From: Shewanella psychromarinicola
GTDB lineage: Bacteria > Pseudomonadota > Gammaproteobacteria > Enterobacterales > Shewanellaceae
Direction: 5' to 3'
Length of the DNA: 64,000 nt
Assembly (NCBI RefSeq): GCF_003855155.1
Contig: NZ_CP034073.1
Span: 3,844,001-3,908,000 of the forward strand
Both the position numbers and the translations under genes were made by a program. The notes beneath the pieces are model-generated. The model was not told where the DNA came from. It saw only the letters and a program-made list of their open reading frames with translations, and made no database searches. Shown piece after piece: positions 37,847 to 47,837 of the stretch. Numbering within the stretch: position 1 is the stretch's first letter; the number at the start of each line of letters is the position of its first letter.

Positions 37847-39316
37847 CTACTCGTCCCAAGAACGACCATCTTTGGTTATCAATGCAACGGATGCAACAGG
37901 TCCCCACGTGCCAGCAGGGTATGGTTTGGGTTTTTCGCCACTTTCTTCCCATGACTGAATAATGCCATCGACCCATGTCCACGCTTGCTCAACTTCATCA
38001 CGACGAACAAACAGCGCTTGATTACCAAGCATGGCTTCAAGTAACAAACGCTCATAAGCATCTGCAATGCGTTCATTTTTAAACGTGTCACTGAAACTTA
38101 AATCAAGCTTAGTGGTTTGAAGGCGTTGCTTTTGCTCAAGACCTGGCACCTTGTTCATCATCTGAATTTCAACCCCTTCGTGAGGTTGCAAACGAATAGT
38201 CAGTTTATTCGGTGGGAGATTACGGTAACTTGCCCGGTATAAGTTATGCGGTGGATTTTTAAAGTACACCACAATTTCACTGCTCTTAAATGGCATACGC
38301 TTACCACTGCGCAAGTAGAATGGCACGCCAGCCCAACGCCAGTTATCGATATCTACACGTAACGCCACAAAGGTTTCGGTATTCGATTGGGTGTTGGCAT
38401 CTTCTTCTTCGAGATAACCAGGAACGGGTGAGCCTTTTAGGAAGCCAGCACTGTATTGACCCCGAACAGTATTTTCATACACATTCTCTTGATTAATGGG
38501 ACGCAATGACTTAAGCACTTTTACTTTTTCGTCACGAATACTGTCAGCATCTAAATTGACCGGTGGATCCATCGCAACCAAGGTTAACACTTGTAATAAA
38601 TGGTTTTGGATCATGTCACGCATTTGCCCAGCGCCATCAAAGTAGCCCCAACGCCCTTCAATACCCACTTCTTCAGCAACCGTGATCTGGACATGATCAA
38701 TCGTACGGTTATCCCATTTAGAGGCAAATAAAGAATTAGCAAAACGCAGAGCAATTAGATTTTGTACCGTTTCTTTACCAAGATAATGATCGATACGATA
38801 GACCTGATTCTCATTGAAGAATTCAGCCACTTGGTTATTAATTACATGTGATGATTCCAAGTCGGTACCAATCGGCTTTTCAAGCACAACACGGGTATCA
38901 GATTGAATCAGGTTTTGTGCATGTAAACAGCGGCAGATGACACCAAAAATCGAAGGAGGCGTTGCGAAGTAATTCACCATGACGCGTTTACTGGGTTCAA
39001 GTAAATCGTGGAAGGCACGATAACCTTCAGGATCTTTAAAATTGGTACCAATATAATGACAACGACTGAGGAAGCGCGCTAGCGTGGTTGGGCAAAGTTC
39101 GTCTTTTACAAATGTATTTAATGCTTTAGTAACGAGGGCGATAAACTCTTCTTGAGTAAATGCGTCTTTTGCTACACCGATTACCTTGGTTTCTTTATCA
39201 AGCAATTCTGCTTTATCTAGCTGATATAGGGAAGGTAATAGTTTACGCCTAGCTAAATCGCCTTTAGTACCGAAAAGTACGAAGTCACAAGCCTTGGCTC
39301 CAATTGATTTGCCCAT
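37847..39316 (-). CDS. zwf: Glucose-6-phosphate 1-dehydrogenase (489 aa)
   Basis: Zwf oxidises glucose 6-phosphate to the lactone, making NADPH. The nucleotide-binding motif is FGTKGDLARRKLLPSL (GxKGDL in place of GxSGDL). The active site IDHYLGKETVQN includes the catalytic His. Length matches E. coli Zwf (491). It is the first gene of zwf-pgl-edd-eda. AGGAG lies about 11 bases upstream of the ATG. A HexR-like palindrome is about 80 bases upstream. Confidence 0.97.
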   Translation of the reverse strand: MGKSIGAKACDFVLFGTKGDLARRKLLPSLYQLDKAELLDKETKVIGVAKDAFTQEEFIALVTKALNTFVKDELCPTTLARFLSRCHYIGTNFKDPEGYRAFHDLLEPSKRVMVNYFATPPSIFGVICRCLHAQNLIQSDTRVVLEKPIGTDLESSHVINNQVAEFFNENQVYRIDHYLGKETVQNLIALRFANSLFASKWDNRTIDHVQITVAEEVGIEGRWGYFDGAGQMRDMIQNHLLQVLTLVAMDPPVNLDADSIRDEKVKVLKSLRPINQENVYENTVRGQYSAGFLKGSPVPGYLEEEDANTQSNTETFVALRVDIDNWRWAGVPFYLRSGKRMPFKSSEIVVYFKNPPHNLYRASYRNLPPNKLTIRLQPHEGVEIQMMNKVPGLEQKQRLQTTKLDLSFSDTFKNERIADAYERLLLEAMLGNQALFVRRDEVEQAWTWVDGIIQSWEESGEKPKPYPAGTWGPVASVALITKDGRSWDE

Positions 39317-39393
39317 TGCTTAAAGCTCTCCTGATTATATGTGTGTGTCATGTTCCAATTTGGTCAATGAATAAATGAATAAAAGCACACTTT

Positions 39394-39411
39394 TGTTGTA
39401 ATATAACAACA
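39394..39411. promoter_or_regulatory. HexR-like operator upstream of zwf
   Basis: TGTTGT-AATATA-ACAACA is an interrupted palindrome. The last 15 bases (39397-39411) match HexR consensus TGTAAT-WWW-ATTACA with two mismatches. It is about 80 bases before the zwf start. Confidence 0.55.
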
Positions 39412-39608
39412 GAATTTAAATTTTGCATCTTTAATTTGCATTTATTGTATTGTTTTTAATCTAGTCATGTGTATCTATTATCTGCTATGATTTTCTACCA
39501 ATAACAAAGATTGCGAACCATTTAACCATGATCTTTGTATTGAAAAATAATTCCGGATTACTACCATAAGTAAATAAATAACTTAATTTACGTAATTCCT
39601 GTAACTTA

Positions 39609-39623
39609 TGATATAAAATTACA
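39609..39623. promoter_or_regulatory. HexR-like operator upstream of hexR
   Basis: TGATATAAAATTACA differs from the consensus at two positions in the left arm and lies 49 bases before the hexR ATG, suggesting self-control. Confidence 0.55.
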
Positions 39624-39671
39624 TTACCTACTTTTAGCTACTTTTAGCTACTTTCTAGCGGATGCTTGCTT

Positions 39672-40526
39672 ATGAATACCCTTGAAAAGGTTCAAAAAAG
39701 CCTTACCCAATTTAGTAAATCGGAACGTAAAGTTGCCGAAGTCATATTAGCCTCACCGCAAACAGCTATACATTCAAGTATCGCCACCTTAGCCAAGATG
39801 GCTGATGTAAGTGAGCCAACCGTCAATCGCTTTTGTCGTCGACTCGACACTAAGGGGTTCCCTGATTTTAAGTTACATTTGGCTCAAAGTCTTGCTAACG
39901 GTACACCTTATGTAAGCCGTCACGTTGAAGAAGATGATTCACCAGATTCATATACCACAAAAATCTTCGAATCATCAATGGCATCGCTTGATACTGCACG
40001 CCAAAGTTTAGACACAGCTGCGATAAATAAAGCCGTTGATATTCTAACTCAAGCTAAGACTATTTCATTTTTTGGTCTTGGTGCCTCTGCCTCTGTAGCC
40101 CATGATGCGCAAAACAAGTTCTTTCGCTTTAATGTACCAGTGATATGTTTCGATGATGTGTTAATGCAGCGCATGAGCTGTATTAACTGCAATGAAGGCG
40201 ACGTAGTGGTATTAATTTCGCACACTGGCCGGACAAAATCACTGATTGAAATAGCCCGTATCGCTCGTGAAAATGGCGCCGCAGTCATTGGTATTACAGC
40301 CCGTAATTCGCCACTTTCTCTTGAATGTACATTACCTGTAACAATGGAAGTGCCCGAAGATACTGATATGTATTTACCAATGGCATCGCGCTTAGCGCAA
40401 CTGGTTACCATAGACGTATTGGCAACAGGGTTTACCTTACGCCGAGGCCCTCGTTTTCGTGAAAATTTAAAACGCGTTAAAGAAGTATTAAAAGAATCTC
40501 GAGTGAACAAGGATTTGACTATTTAA
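39672..40526 (+). CDS. hexR: HexR, RpiR-family regulator of central carbon genes (284 aa)
   Basis: HexR represses or activates glycolytic and Entner-Doudoroff genes and responds to KDPG. The N-terminal HTH (about residues 1-77) includes STLAKMADVSEPTVNRFCRRLDTKGFPDFK. The C-terminal SIS domain (about 120-260) has ISFFGLGASASVAHDAQNKFFRF and VLISHTGRTKSLIEIA, which bind the phosphosugar. The ATG at 39672 gives the usual N-terminus MNTLEKVQKSL; the frame also opens at a TTG six bases earlier. Divergent from zwf and upstream of pykA, with a terminator after it. Confidence 0.96.
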   Translation: MNTLEKVQKSLTQFSKSERKVAEVILASPQTAIHSSIATLAKMADVSEPTVNRFCRRLDTKGFPDFKLHLAQSLANGTPYVSRHVEEDDSPDSYTTKIFESSMASLDTARQSLDTAAINKAVDILTQAKTISFFGLGASASVAHDAQNKFFRFNVPVICFDDVLMQRMSCINCNEGDVVVLISHTGRTKSLIEIARIARENGAAVIGITARNSPLSLECTLPVTMEVPEDTDMYLPMASRLAQLVTIDVLATGFTLRRGPRFRENLKRVKEVLKESRVNKDLTI

Positions 40527-40746
40527 ATTGATGGCCGATTAAACGAAGATATTACGGATGATCAGACATTGTTCGTTTGAGGATCGATTAACTCAACATC
40601 TATCGTCAATCGACACAACGCCGAACTCATTCTCATTTATACAGTGAATTTTGCACAAATCTTACAAGATAACTGGTAAATAATTACACAATTTAGTTAT
40701 GTTTAATCGTGTAAATTATCATGCATCGCAATCAAATATTGTTCAT

Positions 40747-40780
40747 AAAGCCAAACGGTTTATTCTGTTTGGCTTTTTTT
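40747..40780 (+). terminator. Terminator of hexR
   Basis: AAAGCCAAAC / GTTTGGCTTT stem with a 10-base loop and a T-run. Confidence 0.88.
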
Positions 40781-40837
40781 ATTGCAAAAATCGCTGATCT
40801 GTCACATAAATTACACATTAAAAACGATCTTTTTGTT

Positions 40838-40852
40838 TGTAACTTTACTACA
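40838..40852. promoter_or_regulatory. HexR-like operator upstream of pykA
   Basis: TGTAACTTTACTACA matches TGTAAT-WWW-ATTACA with two mismatches, 119 bases before the pykA ATG. Confidence 0.5.
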
Positions 40853-40970
40853 TTTGTTGAGAATGTCTGTTAATATAGTTACATCATTTAAGTGCCGAGA
40901 TTGCTTAAGCACTTTAAATAACCAAATTCTATTTAACACAAAATCTTTCTTATCATTAACGGAGTATCTT

Positions 40971-42410
40971 ATGTTCCGCAGAACTAAAATCGTTACTACA
41001 CTAGGGCCAGCAACTGATCGCGATGACAATTTACGTAAAATTATCGTGGCAGGTGCTAACGTTGTTAGACTTAACTTCTCACACGGTTCACCAGAAGATC
41101 ATTTAAAGCGTGCTACAGATACACGTAGGATTGCTAAAGAATTGGGCAAACACGTCGCTATTTTAGGTGACTTGCAAGGGCCTAAAATTCGTATTTCTAC
41201 CTTTAAAGATAACAAAAAGATCAAGCTTAACTTAGGTGATGCTTTTATCCTTGATGCTGATTTAGCAAAGGGCGAAGGTGATGAAACTCAAGTAGGTATC
41301 GATTACAAGCAATTACCTAATGATGTCGTTATTGGCGATATATTAATGCTTGATGATGGCCGAGTGCAGTTAAAAGTTGAACGTGTTGAGGGTAATAAAG
41401 TCTTCACTAGCGTTACAATAGCAGGCCCGTTATCAAATAACAAAGGCATCAACAAAAAAGGCGGCGGCTTAACCGCTCCTGCCCTCACTGAAAAAGACAT
41501 GGCGGATATCAAAACAGCTGCGTTGATTGATGTTGATTACTTAGCAGTATCGTTTCCTCGAACGGGTGCGGATCTTGATTTAGCACGTTCGTTAGCACTT
41601 GAAGCGGGCAGTAAAGCATTAATTGTCGCTAAAGTTGAGCGTGCAGAAGCGGTTGAATCTGACGAAGCTATGGACGATGTTATCCGAGCATCAGACGTCG
41701 TCATGGTTGCTCGTGGTGACTTAGGTGTTGAAATCGGCGATGCGGCACTTGTTGCTGTACAAAAACGGTTAATTCAACGTTCGCGTCAACTCAACAAAGC
41801 CGTGATCACTGCAACACAAATGATGGAATCAATGATTTCAAGCCCAATGCCAACACGTGCTGAAGTGATGGACGTGGCTAACGCAGTGTTAGACGGTACT
41901 GATGCAGTGATGCTCTCAGCAGAAACCGCTGCGGGCGATTTCCCTGAAGAAACCGTTATGGCAATGGCTAACGTTTGTTTAGGCGCAGAGTTACACCCAA
42001 GTGTAAATGTGTCTAAGCACCGTATGGATGAACGTTTCTCTTCAGTTGAAGAAACGATAGCACTATCAACCATGTATGCTGCTAACCACTTGCCAGGTGT
42101 TAAAGCGATTATTTCGTTAACGGAATCTGGCGCGACAGCTAAATTAATGTCACGTATCAGCTCTGGTTTGCCGATTTTTGCATTATCACGTCATCAAAAA
42201 ACATTAGCTAGCATGGCTATGTTCCGTGGTGTACAGCCTATTGAGTTTGATTCAACAGCTTATCCTGCTGATGAATTAGCTAAAGAAGCATTAAACTGCA
42301 TGGTTAACGCCGGTTATTTGGTCAGTGGTGATCTGGTACTCATGACTAAAGGTGACGCGATGGAAACGATCGGTGGCACTAACACTTGTAAAGTACTTAT
42401 TGTTGCATAA
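40971..42410 (+). CDS. pykA: Pyruvate kinase II (479 aa)
   Basis: PykA converts phosphoenolpyruvate and ADP to pyruvate and ATP. It aligns along the whole length with E. coli PykA (480 aa): [74 protein letters not shown]. The ATG at 40971 has GGAG 7 bases upstream and gives the family N-terminus. A HexR-like site and a terminator (upstream hexR) lie before it. Confidence 0.97.
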   Translation: MFRRTKIVTTLGPATDRDDNLRKIIVAGANVVRLNFSHGSPEDHLKRATDTRRIAKELGKHVAILGDLQGPKIRISTFKDNKKIKLNLGDAFILDADLAKGEGDETQVGIDYKQLPNDVVIGDILMLDDGRVQLKVERVEGNKVFTSVTIAGPLSNNKGINKKGGGLTAPALTEKDMADIKTAALIDVDYLAVSFPRTGADLDLARSLALEAGSKALIVAKVERAEAVESDEAMDDVIRASDVVMVARGDLGVEIGDAALVAVQKRLIQRSRQLNKAVITATQMMESMISSPMPTRAEVMDVANAVLDGTDAVMLSAETAAGDFPEETVMAMANVCLGAELHPSVNVSKHRMDERFSSVEETIALSTMYAANHLPGVKAIISLTESGATAKLMSRISSGLPIFALSRHQKTLASMAMFRGVQPIEFDSTAYPADELAKEALNCMVNAGYLVSGDLVLMTKGDAMETIGGTNTCKVLIVA

Positions 42411-42474
42411 TCAACAACTACGCGTAGCGAGTAACACTCAATAGTTTTTATATTGTGATTATCTCGTTAACCCT

Positions 42475-42502
42475 AAAGCCAGTCTTCGGATTGGCTTTTT
42501 TT
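42475..42502 (+). terminator. Terminator of pykA
   Basis: AAAGCCAGTC / GATTGGCTTT stem with a stable TTCG tetraloop and a T-run. Confidence 0.9.
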
Positions 42503-42610
42503 ATGGGTTAAATTTAGAACGCTAGTAATGAACCGCCTATCCCCCCTAAATTCGCCTATCCCTCCCTTGTTGTATTTCTAACAATGTCTGTTTATCGCTT
42601 TGTTGTAATG

Positions 42611-42638
42611 AAAAAAAACCCCGACAGAGTCAGGGTTT
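42611..42638 (-). terminator. Terminator of psrA-fadE
   Basis: AAACCCCGAC / GTCAGGGTTT stem (one G-T pair on the minus-strand RNA) with a 3-base loop and a T-run of eight on the minus strand. Confidence 0.85.
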
Positions 42639-42691
42639 ATTTGGCGCCAATGATTTACATCAAAGACTGACATAAAAGTAATCAACTTACA

Positions 42692-44968
42692 TTATAGCGT
42701 CTCAAAGTCATTGACGTTAATAGCGGCTAAGCGCAATTCATCTGCTTCGACAAGCTGTTTATGTTCAGCTTCAGTGATAATGTCTTTTGCTAACGCTACG
42801 TCAAATAACTCAAGCATTGGAAGCTTGGATTTTATATGACCGCTACGTTGAGCTTTCTTCAACTTTTTATACAGCTCTTTTGCAGCATATTTGGCTAAGA
42901 AAGCTTGCTCTACTTCCGCAATACCACTTTGGTCATCTTCAACATCACTACAAAGGAAAGTGATTCGGTCTCGTGCAGGTCCAGGCTTTAGCATACCGGT
43001 CACTAAATCAATCGCCAACTTGTCGCTTGGTGCGCTAAAGTGATTCCCTAATGGAAAAATCAATACTCGCAGTAATACTGCCGCGATTTTGCTTGGGAAA
43101 TTATGGATAGCATCATTCAACGCTTTAGCCGCTAAATGTAAACGCTCCGTCATCACATAATGCACTGCAGGTAAATCATCTTGTTGACGACCATTATCTT
43201 CAAACAGTTTCAACGTGGCAGACGCTAGGTATAGCTGACTTAATACATCCCCCATACGTGCAGAGAGCATTTCTTTACGTTTAAGGTCGCCGCCCATGAT
43301 CAACATCGAAACATCAGTCATGATGGCAAGTGATGAAGAGATACGCGTCATATCACGGTAATATTGCTGCGTCGGACCGCTCACTGGCGCACTGGCAAAA
43401 CGACTGCCCGTTAACGCATTACCCAATGATCGTAATGCGTTACCGATCGCATAACCTATGTGTCCCAGTAAAAGAGAATCGAAACGGTCTAATGCCGATG
43501 TCTCATCTTCCATCGCCGCGGCTTCCATTTCAGCCAAAACGTAGGGATGACAGCGCGTTGCACCTTGGCCAAAAATCATCAATGACCGAGTCAAAATGTT
43601 TGCACCTTCTACGGTAATTGAAATAGGAGTTGCCATGTATGCATGACCTAAATAGTTTTTAGGTCCTAATTGGATACCTTTACCCGACTGAATGTCCATT
43701 GCGTCTTCTAATACATCACGACCTAACTCTGTCATATGGTATTTAGCAATTGCGGTAACCACAGAAGGTTTAACTTTTAAGTCGATACCTTGAGTGGTTA
43801 AACGACGGGCGGCTTCAAGCTGGTAAGTATTGGCAATAATACGCGCCATAGCCTCTTGTACGCCTTCAAAGTGACCGATTGGCATACCGAACTGTTGACG
43901 AACATAACTATACGCTGTGGTCGTTTTAGTGGCCACATGGCCAGATGCAGTAGCAAGCGCAGGTAATGAAATACCACGTCCTGCAGACAAACATTCAACC
44001 AGCATACGCCAGCCTTTACCCGCAAACTGTGGTCCACCAATAATCCAATCTAATGGAATGAATACATCTTCACCACTGGTAGTACCGTTCATAAACCCCA
44101 TCATTAATGGATTATGACGACGACCGATTTCAACGCCTTGATGATCCGTTGGGATCAACGCACAAGTAATACCTAGGTTTTTAATCTCACCTAACAAACC
44201 GTCAGGATCGCGCATTTGGAATGCTAACCCTAATACTGTCGCTACAGGTGCTAAGGTAATGTAACGCTTGTTCCAAGTTAAACTTAAGCCTAATGTCTCT
44301 TCGCCTTCAAACTCACGGCGACACACAATACCCAAGTCAGGGATTGCGCCAGCATCACTGCCCGCTTCTGGACCCGTTAACGCGAAACAGGGAATATCTT
44401 TACCCACAGCTAACGATGGCAACCAACGCTCTTTTTGCTCTTGAGTGCCGTAATGCGTTAATAGCTCACCTGGGCCTAAAGAGTTAGGCACCATAACGGT
44501 AACGGCAGCACTGACACTGCGGGTGGCAATTTTAGCCACAATCGTTGAGTTTGCATAAGCTGAAAATTCACGCCCGCCGTACTTTTTAGGAATAATTAAC
44601 GCAAAAAAGCCTTGTTCTTTAAAATATTGCCATAACTCTGGCGGTAAATCTTTACGATTATGGACAATATCGAAATCGTCAATCATGGTTAATGCGGTTT
44701 GTACTTGATTATCAATAAAGTCTTTTTCTTCTGCACTTAACGTTGGTTTACCATAACTGTGTAAGGTGTTCCAGTTTGGTTTTCCGCGGAATAACTCACC
44801 TTCCCACCAAACATCACCGGCTTCCATTGCTTCTTTCTCGGTACTCGACAATGGAGGCAACACTTTTTTGAAAAATGAGAATACTGGACGCGTGATAAAT
44901 TGCATCCTGATATTACGTACGCCAAAGAGGACGATGATCGCTATAATAAGCAATATGACGATGGTCAT
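42692..44968 (-). CDS. fadE: FadE-type acyl-CoA dehydrogenase (758 aa)
   Basis: The enzyme performs the first oxidation of fatty acid beta-oxidation, giving trans-2-enoyl-CoA and reduced FAD. It is the long FadE form (E. coli 814 aa): an N-terminal membrane helix (MTIVILLIIAIIVLFGV), the acyl-CoA dehydrogenase core ([59 protein letters not shown]), and a C-terminal DUF1974-type extension. It starts 11 bases after psrA on the same strand, so both share the PsrA-type operator. A paralogue starts at 62576. Confidence 0.94.
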   Translation of the reverse strand: MTIVILLIIAIIVLFGVRNIRMQFITRPVFSFFKKVLPPLSSTEKEAMEAGDVWWEGELFRGKPNWNTLHSYGKPTLSAEEKDFIDNQVQTALTMIDDFDIVHNRKDLPPELWQYFKEQGFFALIIPKKYGGREFSAYANSTIVAKIATRSVSAAVTVMVPNSLGPGELLTHYGTQEQKERWLPSLAVGKDIPCFALTGPEAGSDAGAIPDLGIVCRREFEGEETLGLSLTWNKRYITLAPVATVLGLAFQMRDPDGLLGEIKNLGITCALIPTDHQGVEIGRRHNPLMMGFMNGTTSGEDVFIPLDWIIGGPQFAGKGWRMLVECLSAGRGISLPALATASGHVATKTTTAYSYVRQQFGMPIGHFEGVQEAMARIIANTYQLEAARRLTTQGIDLKVKPSVVTAIAKYHMTELGRDVLEDAMDIQSGKGIQLGPKNYLGHAYMATPISITVEGANILTRSLMIFGQGATRCHPYVLAEMEAAAMEDETSALDRFDSLLLGHIGYAIGNALRSLGNALTGSRFASAPVSGPTQQYYRDMTRISSSLAIMTDVSMLIMGGDLKRKEMLSARMGDVLSQLYLASATLKLFEDNGRQQDDLPAVHYVMTERLHLAAKALNDAIHNFPSKIAAVLLRVLIFPLGNHFSAPSDKLAIDLVTGMLKPGPARDRITFLCSDVEDDQSGIAEVEQAFLAKYAAKELYKKLKKAQRSGHIKSKLPMLELFDVALAKDIITEAEHKQLVEADELRLAAINVNDFETL

Positions 44969-44979
44969 TTTATACCTTC

Positions 44980-45621
44980 TTAGTTTGTTAACACAGGGAC
45001 AGCAACACCAGCTGCCATGTAGGGGATAACTTTACGAATAATGGCTTCAATATTGTTATGTTCACCATAATCTGCCGCGGCAATTTCATTTAAGGCATCT
45101 GCAGAAGCCATAGTGAACACAATAGTTCCTAAAGTGAAATGCAAACGCCAAAACATTTCAGCCGCGGGAATATGCGGAACGCTGGCTGATACAGCTTGAA
45201 CAAATGTGGCTAAATGTTCGCCATAGTGTGTGGTGATAAACCAGCGCAAATGCCCTTGGCTTTCTATGTAACCTCGGCCCAACAACTGTAAGAAAATAAT
45301 CGTGCCGCCGTTACGTACCTTATTCAATTCAAGTAACGGGTTAATTAAAGCAGAAAAAATCTCGTTTAGTGATGCATTTTCAGGCGCATTATGTAAACGA
45401 TTAATCTCTATCGAAGCGCTTGGCATAAACACATCTAAGTATCTTGCTAATACAGCACGAATTAATTCTTTTTTCGAACCAAAATGGTAATTGACCGACG
45501 CCAAATTGACTTCAGCTTTACTCGTAATCAGTCGTAACGACGTTTCAGAAAAACCTCTTTCAGCAAACAACTTTTCAGCTGCATCGAGTATTCTTGTTTT
45601 TGTATCAGTACGACTTGCCAT
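44980..45621 (-). CDS. psrA: PsrA-like TetR-family regulator (213 aa)
   Basis: A TetR repressor with the HTH in RILDAAEKLFAERGFSETSLRLITSKAEVNLASVNYHFGSKKELIRAVLARY, typical of the PsrA group that senses long-chain acyl-CoA and controls beta-oxidation. The C-terminal ligand domain follows. The ATG at 45621 is preferred; the frame open to a TTG at 45633 lacks a ribosome site. A perfect AAAC-N4-GTTT palindrome lies 14-39 bases upstream. fadE is directly downstream, which supports the fatty-acid role. Confidence 0.87.
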   Translation of the reverse strand: MASRTDTKTRILDAAEKLFAERGFSETSLRLITSKAEVNLASVNYHFGSKKELIRAVLARYLDVFMPSASIEINRLHNAPENASLNEIFSALINPLLELNKVRNGGTIIFLQLLGRGYIESQGHLRWFITTHYGEHLATFVQAVSASVPHIPAAEMFWRLHFTLGTIVFTMASADALNEIAAADYGEHNNIEAIIRKVIPYMAAGVAVPVLTN

Positions 45622-45634
45622 TCCAAGACCCAAG

Positions 45635-45660
45635 TTAATTTAAACACCTGTTTAAATTAA
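45635..45660. promoter_or_regulatory. PsrA-type operator in front of psrA-fadE
   Basis: Two perfect 11-base arms, TTAATTTAAAC and GTTTAAATTAA, flank the 4-base spacer ACCT. The core AAAC-N4-GTTT fits PsrA sites. It overlaps the leader of psrA, suggesting autorepression, and might also affect the divergent peptidase gene. Confidence 0.75.
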
Positions 45661-45815
45661 TCATTGAGCGCACAGATGTCAATCGAAATTGTTAGCTTTC
45701 TTTGTTTATGCAAACAACAAAAACAGTAACAACCGCATCAGATTGTTAACTTATATGCAAAGTTTGCTATTTTTCGGTACACTCATTACGACAAGAAAAA
45801 CAAGGATGCAAACAA

Positions 45816-47657
45816 ATGAATTTGCCTTTAAAACGACCGTCCCAAATTGCACTTATTGTCTCAATCGCATTAGGATTGTGTGCGTGTAACGACACGACTG
45901 TCACCACTGAGGCTGCTGATGAAAAAACAGATATCGCAGCCGCAATAAATTTTGTTAACCGCGCAGAGGCTGATTTAGCCAGTTTATCGATTGAAGCTAA
46001 CCGTGCAGAATGGATCTATTCCAATTTCATTACAGATGACACCGCGGCTTTATCTGCTGCAATGGGAGAAAAAGTAACCTCCACATCAGTGCGCTATGCA
46101 ACTGAAGCGGCCAAATACGCTAACGTAGATTTAGACCCTGTCAATGCACGCAAGCTTAACAGCCTTCGCAGTAGCATAGTATTACCCGCTCCACTTGATG
46201 CAGCTAAAAATGCCGAGCTGGCTAGTATCGTCTCACAGCTCAATGGACTTTACGGCAAAGGTAAATATTGCTTTGCTGACGGTCGCTGCCTTACTCAACC
46301 TGAGTTATCTAATATTATGGCAGAGTCAAAAGACCCTGCTTTGCTTTTAGAAGCATGGAAAGGTTGGCGTGAAATAGCCAAACCCATGCGTCCGTTATTT
46401 GAACGCGAAGTTGAATTAGCCAATCAAGGCGCAAGCGATCTAGGTTATACCGACTTGTCTGAACTGTGGCGCAGCCAATACGACATGGAGCCTGAGGCAT
46501 TTTCAGCAGAACTTGATCGGCTCTGGGCACAAATAAAGCCGCTTTATGACTCATTACATTGCTATGTTCGCGGCGAATTAAACCAACAATATGGTGATGA
46601 CGTTGCGCCAAAGACGGGCCCTATTCCAGCGCATTTACTGGGGAATATGTGGGCTCAACAATGGGGTACTATCTATAATAGTGTTGCACCTAAAGATGCA
46701 GACCCTGGCTATAACGTGACCGAACTATTAGCCCAAAACGGCTATGATGAAATTAAAATGGTAAAACAAGCTGAAGGTTTCTTCACTTCACTTGGGTTTG
46801 GCGCATTACCAGAAACATTTTGGACCCGTTCAATGTTTGTACAACCTCAAGGCCGTGATGTGGTGTGCCATGCATCGGCGTGGGACTTGGATAACCTAGA
46901 TGATATCCGCATTAAAATGTGTATTCAGAAAAATGCTGAAGACTTTAGTGTTATTCATCATGAATTAGGCCATAATTTTTATCAACGAGCCTATAAAAAC
47001 CAGCCTTTCATCTTTAAAAACTCAGCAAATGATGGCTTCCATGAAGCGATTGGCGACACAATAGCCTTATCTATTACGCCTAAGTATTTGCAGAAAATTG
47101 GCTTACTTGAAACGGTCCCCGATGCGTCTAAAGACATTGGATTATTGTTAAAGCAAGCATTAGATAAAATTGCCTTTATGCCTTTTGGGTTAATGATTGA
47201 TCAATGGCGCTGGCAAGTATTTAACGGCACCATCAAACCGGAGCAATATAACCAAGCTTGGTGGGAGCTACGTGAAAAATATCAAGGTGTTAAAGCACCC
47301 ATTGAGCGTACTGAAGCGGATTTTGATCCTGGTGCTAAATATCATGTCCCAGGCAATGTCCCCTATACGCGTTATTTCTTAGCCCATGTACTGCAGTTCC
47401 AATTCCATAAAGCACTGTGTGATATTGCAGGTGACACAGGTCCTGTTCACCGTTGTAGCATTTATGGTAACAAAGCAGCAGGAGCTAAACTGAATCAAAT
47501 GCTCGAAATGGGTGCCAGCAAACCTTGGCCTGAAGCGCTTAACGTTGTGACAGGTTCAGACAAAATGGACGCCAAAGCAGTGTTAGATTACTTTGCCCCT
47601 TTGCAAGTCTGGTTAGATGAACAAAATACACAGGCAAACCGCCAGTGTGGCTGGTAA
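45816..47657 (+). CDS. M2-family peptidyl-dipeptidase, lipoprotein (613 aa)
   Basis: This zinc metallopeptidase belongs to the angiotensin-converting-enzyme family (M2), which removes C-terminal dipeptides. The zinc motif is H382-E-L-G-H386 (IHHELGHNFYQ), with the third ligand Glu410 in GFHEAIGD. The N-terminus has a lipoprotein signal ending LCAC, so the mature enzyme is probably anchored in the envelope. Length is near that of single-domain ACE. It is divergent from psrA with a 195-base gap. Confidence 0.93.
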   Translation: MNLPLKRPSQIALIVSIALGLCACNDTTVTTEAADEKTDIAAAINFVNRAEADLASLSIEANRAEWIYSNFITDDTAALSAAMGEKVTSTSVRYATEAAKYANVDLDPVNARKLNSLRSSIVLPAPLDAAKNAELASIVSQLNGLYGKGKYCFADGRCLTQPELSNIMAESKDPALLLEAWKGWREIAKPMRPLFEREVELANQGASDLGYTDLSELWRSQYDMEPEAFSAELDRLWAQIKPLYDSLHCYVRGELNQQYGDDVAPKTGPIPAHLLGNMWAQQWGTIYNSVAPKDADPGYNVTELLAQNGYDEIKMVKQAEGFFTSLGFGALPETFWTRSMFVQPQGRDVVCHASAWDLDNLDDIRIKMCIQKNAEDFSVIHHELGHNFYQRAYKNQPFIFKNSANDGFHEAIGDTIALSITPKYLQKIGLLETVPDASKDIGLLLKQALDKIAFMPFGLMIDQWRWQVFNGTIKPEQYNQAWWELREKYQGVKAPIERTEADFDPGAKYHVPGNVPYTRYFLAHVLQFQFHKALCDIAGDTGPVHRCSIYGNKAAGAKLNQMLEMGASKPWPEALNVVTGSDKMDAKAVLDYFAPLQVWLDEQNTQANRQCGW

Positions 47658-47770
47658 CCCTCGATGTGATGACCGATTGTTTCAGCGACCGATTGTAGCG
47701 ATTGGTTGCAGTGACTGATGCAAATAAACGATCATTAAGAGGCCGCTACTTCACATCTAATTTTTTCACT

Positions 47771-47810
47771 TAAAATAATGGCGCTAGTCAATAATAGCGC
47801 CATTATTTTA
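47771..47810. terminator. Bidirectional terminator between the M2 peptidase and smrA
   Basis: Perfect 16-bp stem with arms 47771-47786 and 47795-47810 (core AATGGCGCTA), A-rich on the left and T-rich on the right; serves the two convergent genes. Confidence 0.9.
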
Positions 47811-47837
47811 TATAAATACTCTCGATTTAATGTAAAC

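Larger units (their letters stand above)
39317..39671. other. Divergent zwf/hexR control region
   Basis: A 355-base AT-rich gap. It contains two HexR-like sites (listed separately) and a 10-bp direct repeat CTACTTTTAG at 39628 and 39638 plus a variant at 39648, close to the hexR start. Promoters for both transcripts must be here. Confidence 0.7.
40527..40970. other. Gap between hexR and pykA
   Basis: Holds the hexR terminator, then about 190 bases of pykA leader with a HexR-like site. An imperfect inverted repeat ATAATTACAC / GTGTAAATTAT lies around 40680-40720. The open frame before the pykA ATG (from 40782) overlaps the terminator and has no ribosome site, so it is not coding. Confidence 0.6.

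Noticed and set aside
40782-40970. 63-codon N-terminal extension of pykA
   Set aside because: Overlaps the hexR terminator and the HexR-like site; the ATG at 40971 has a ribosome site and the canonical N-terminus.
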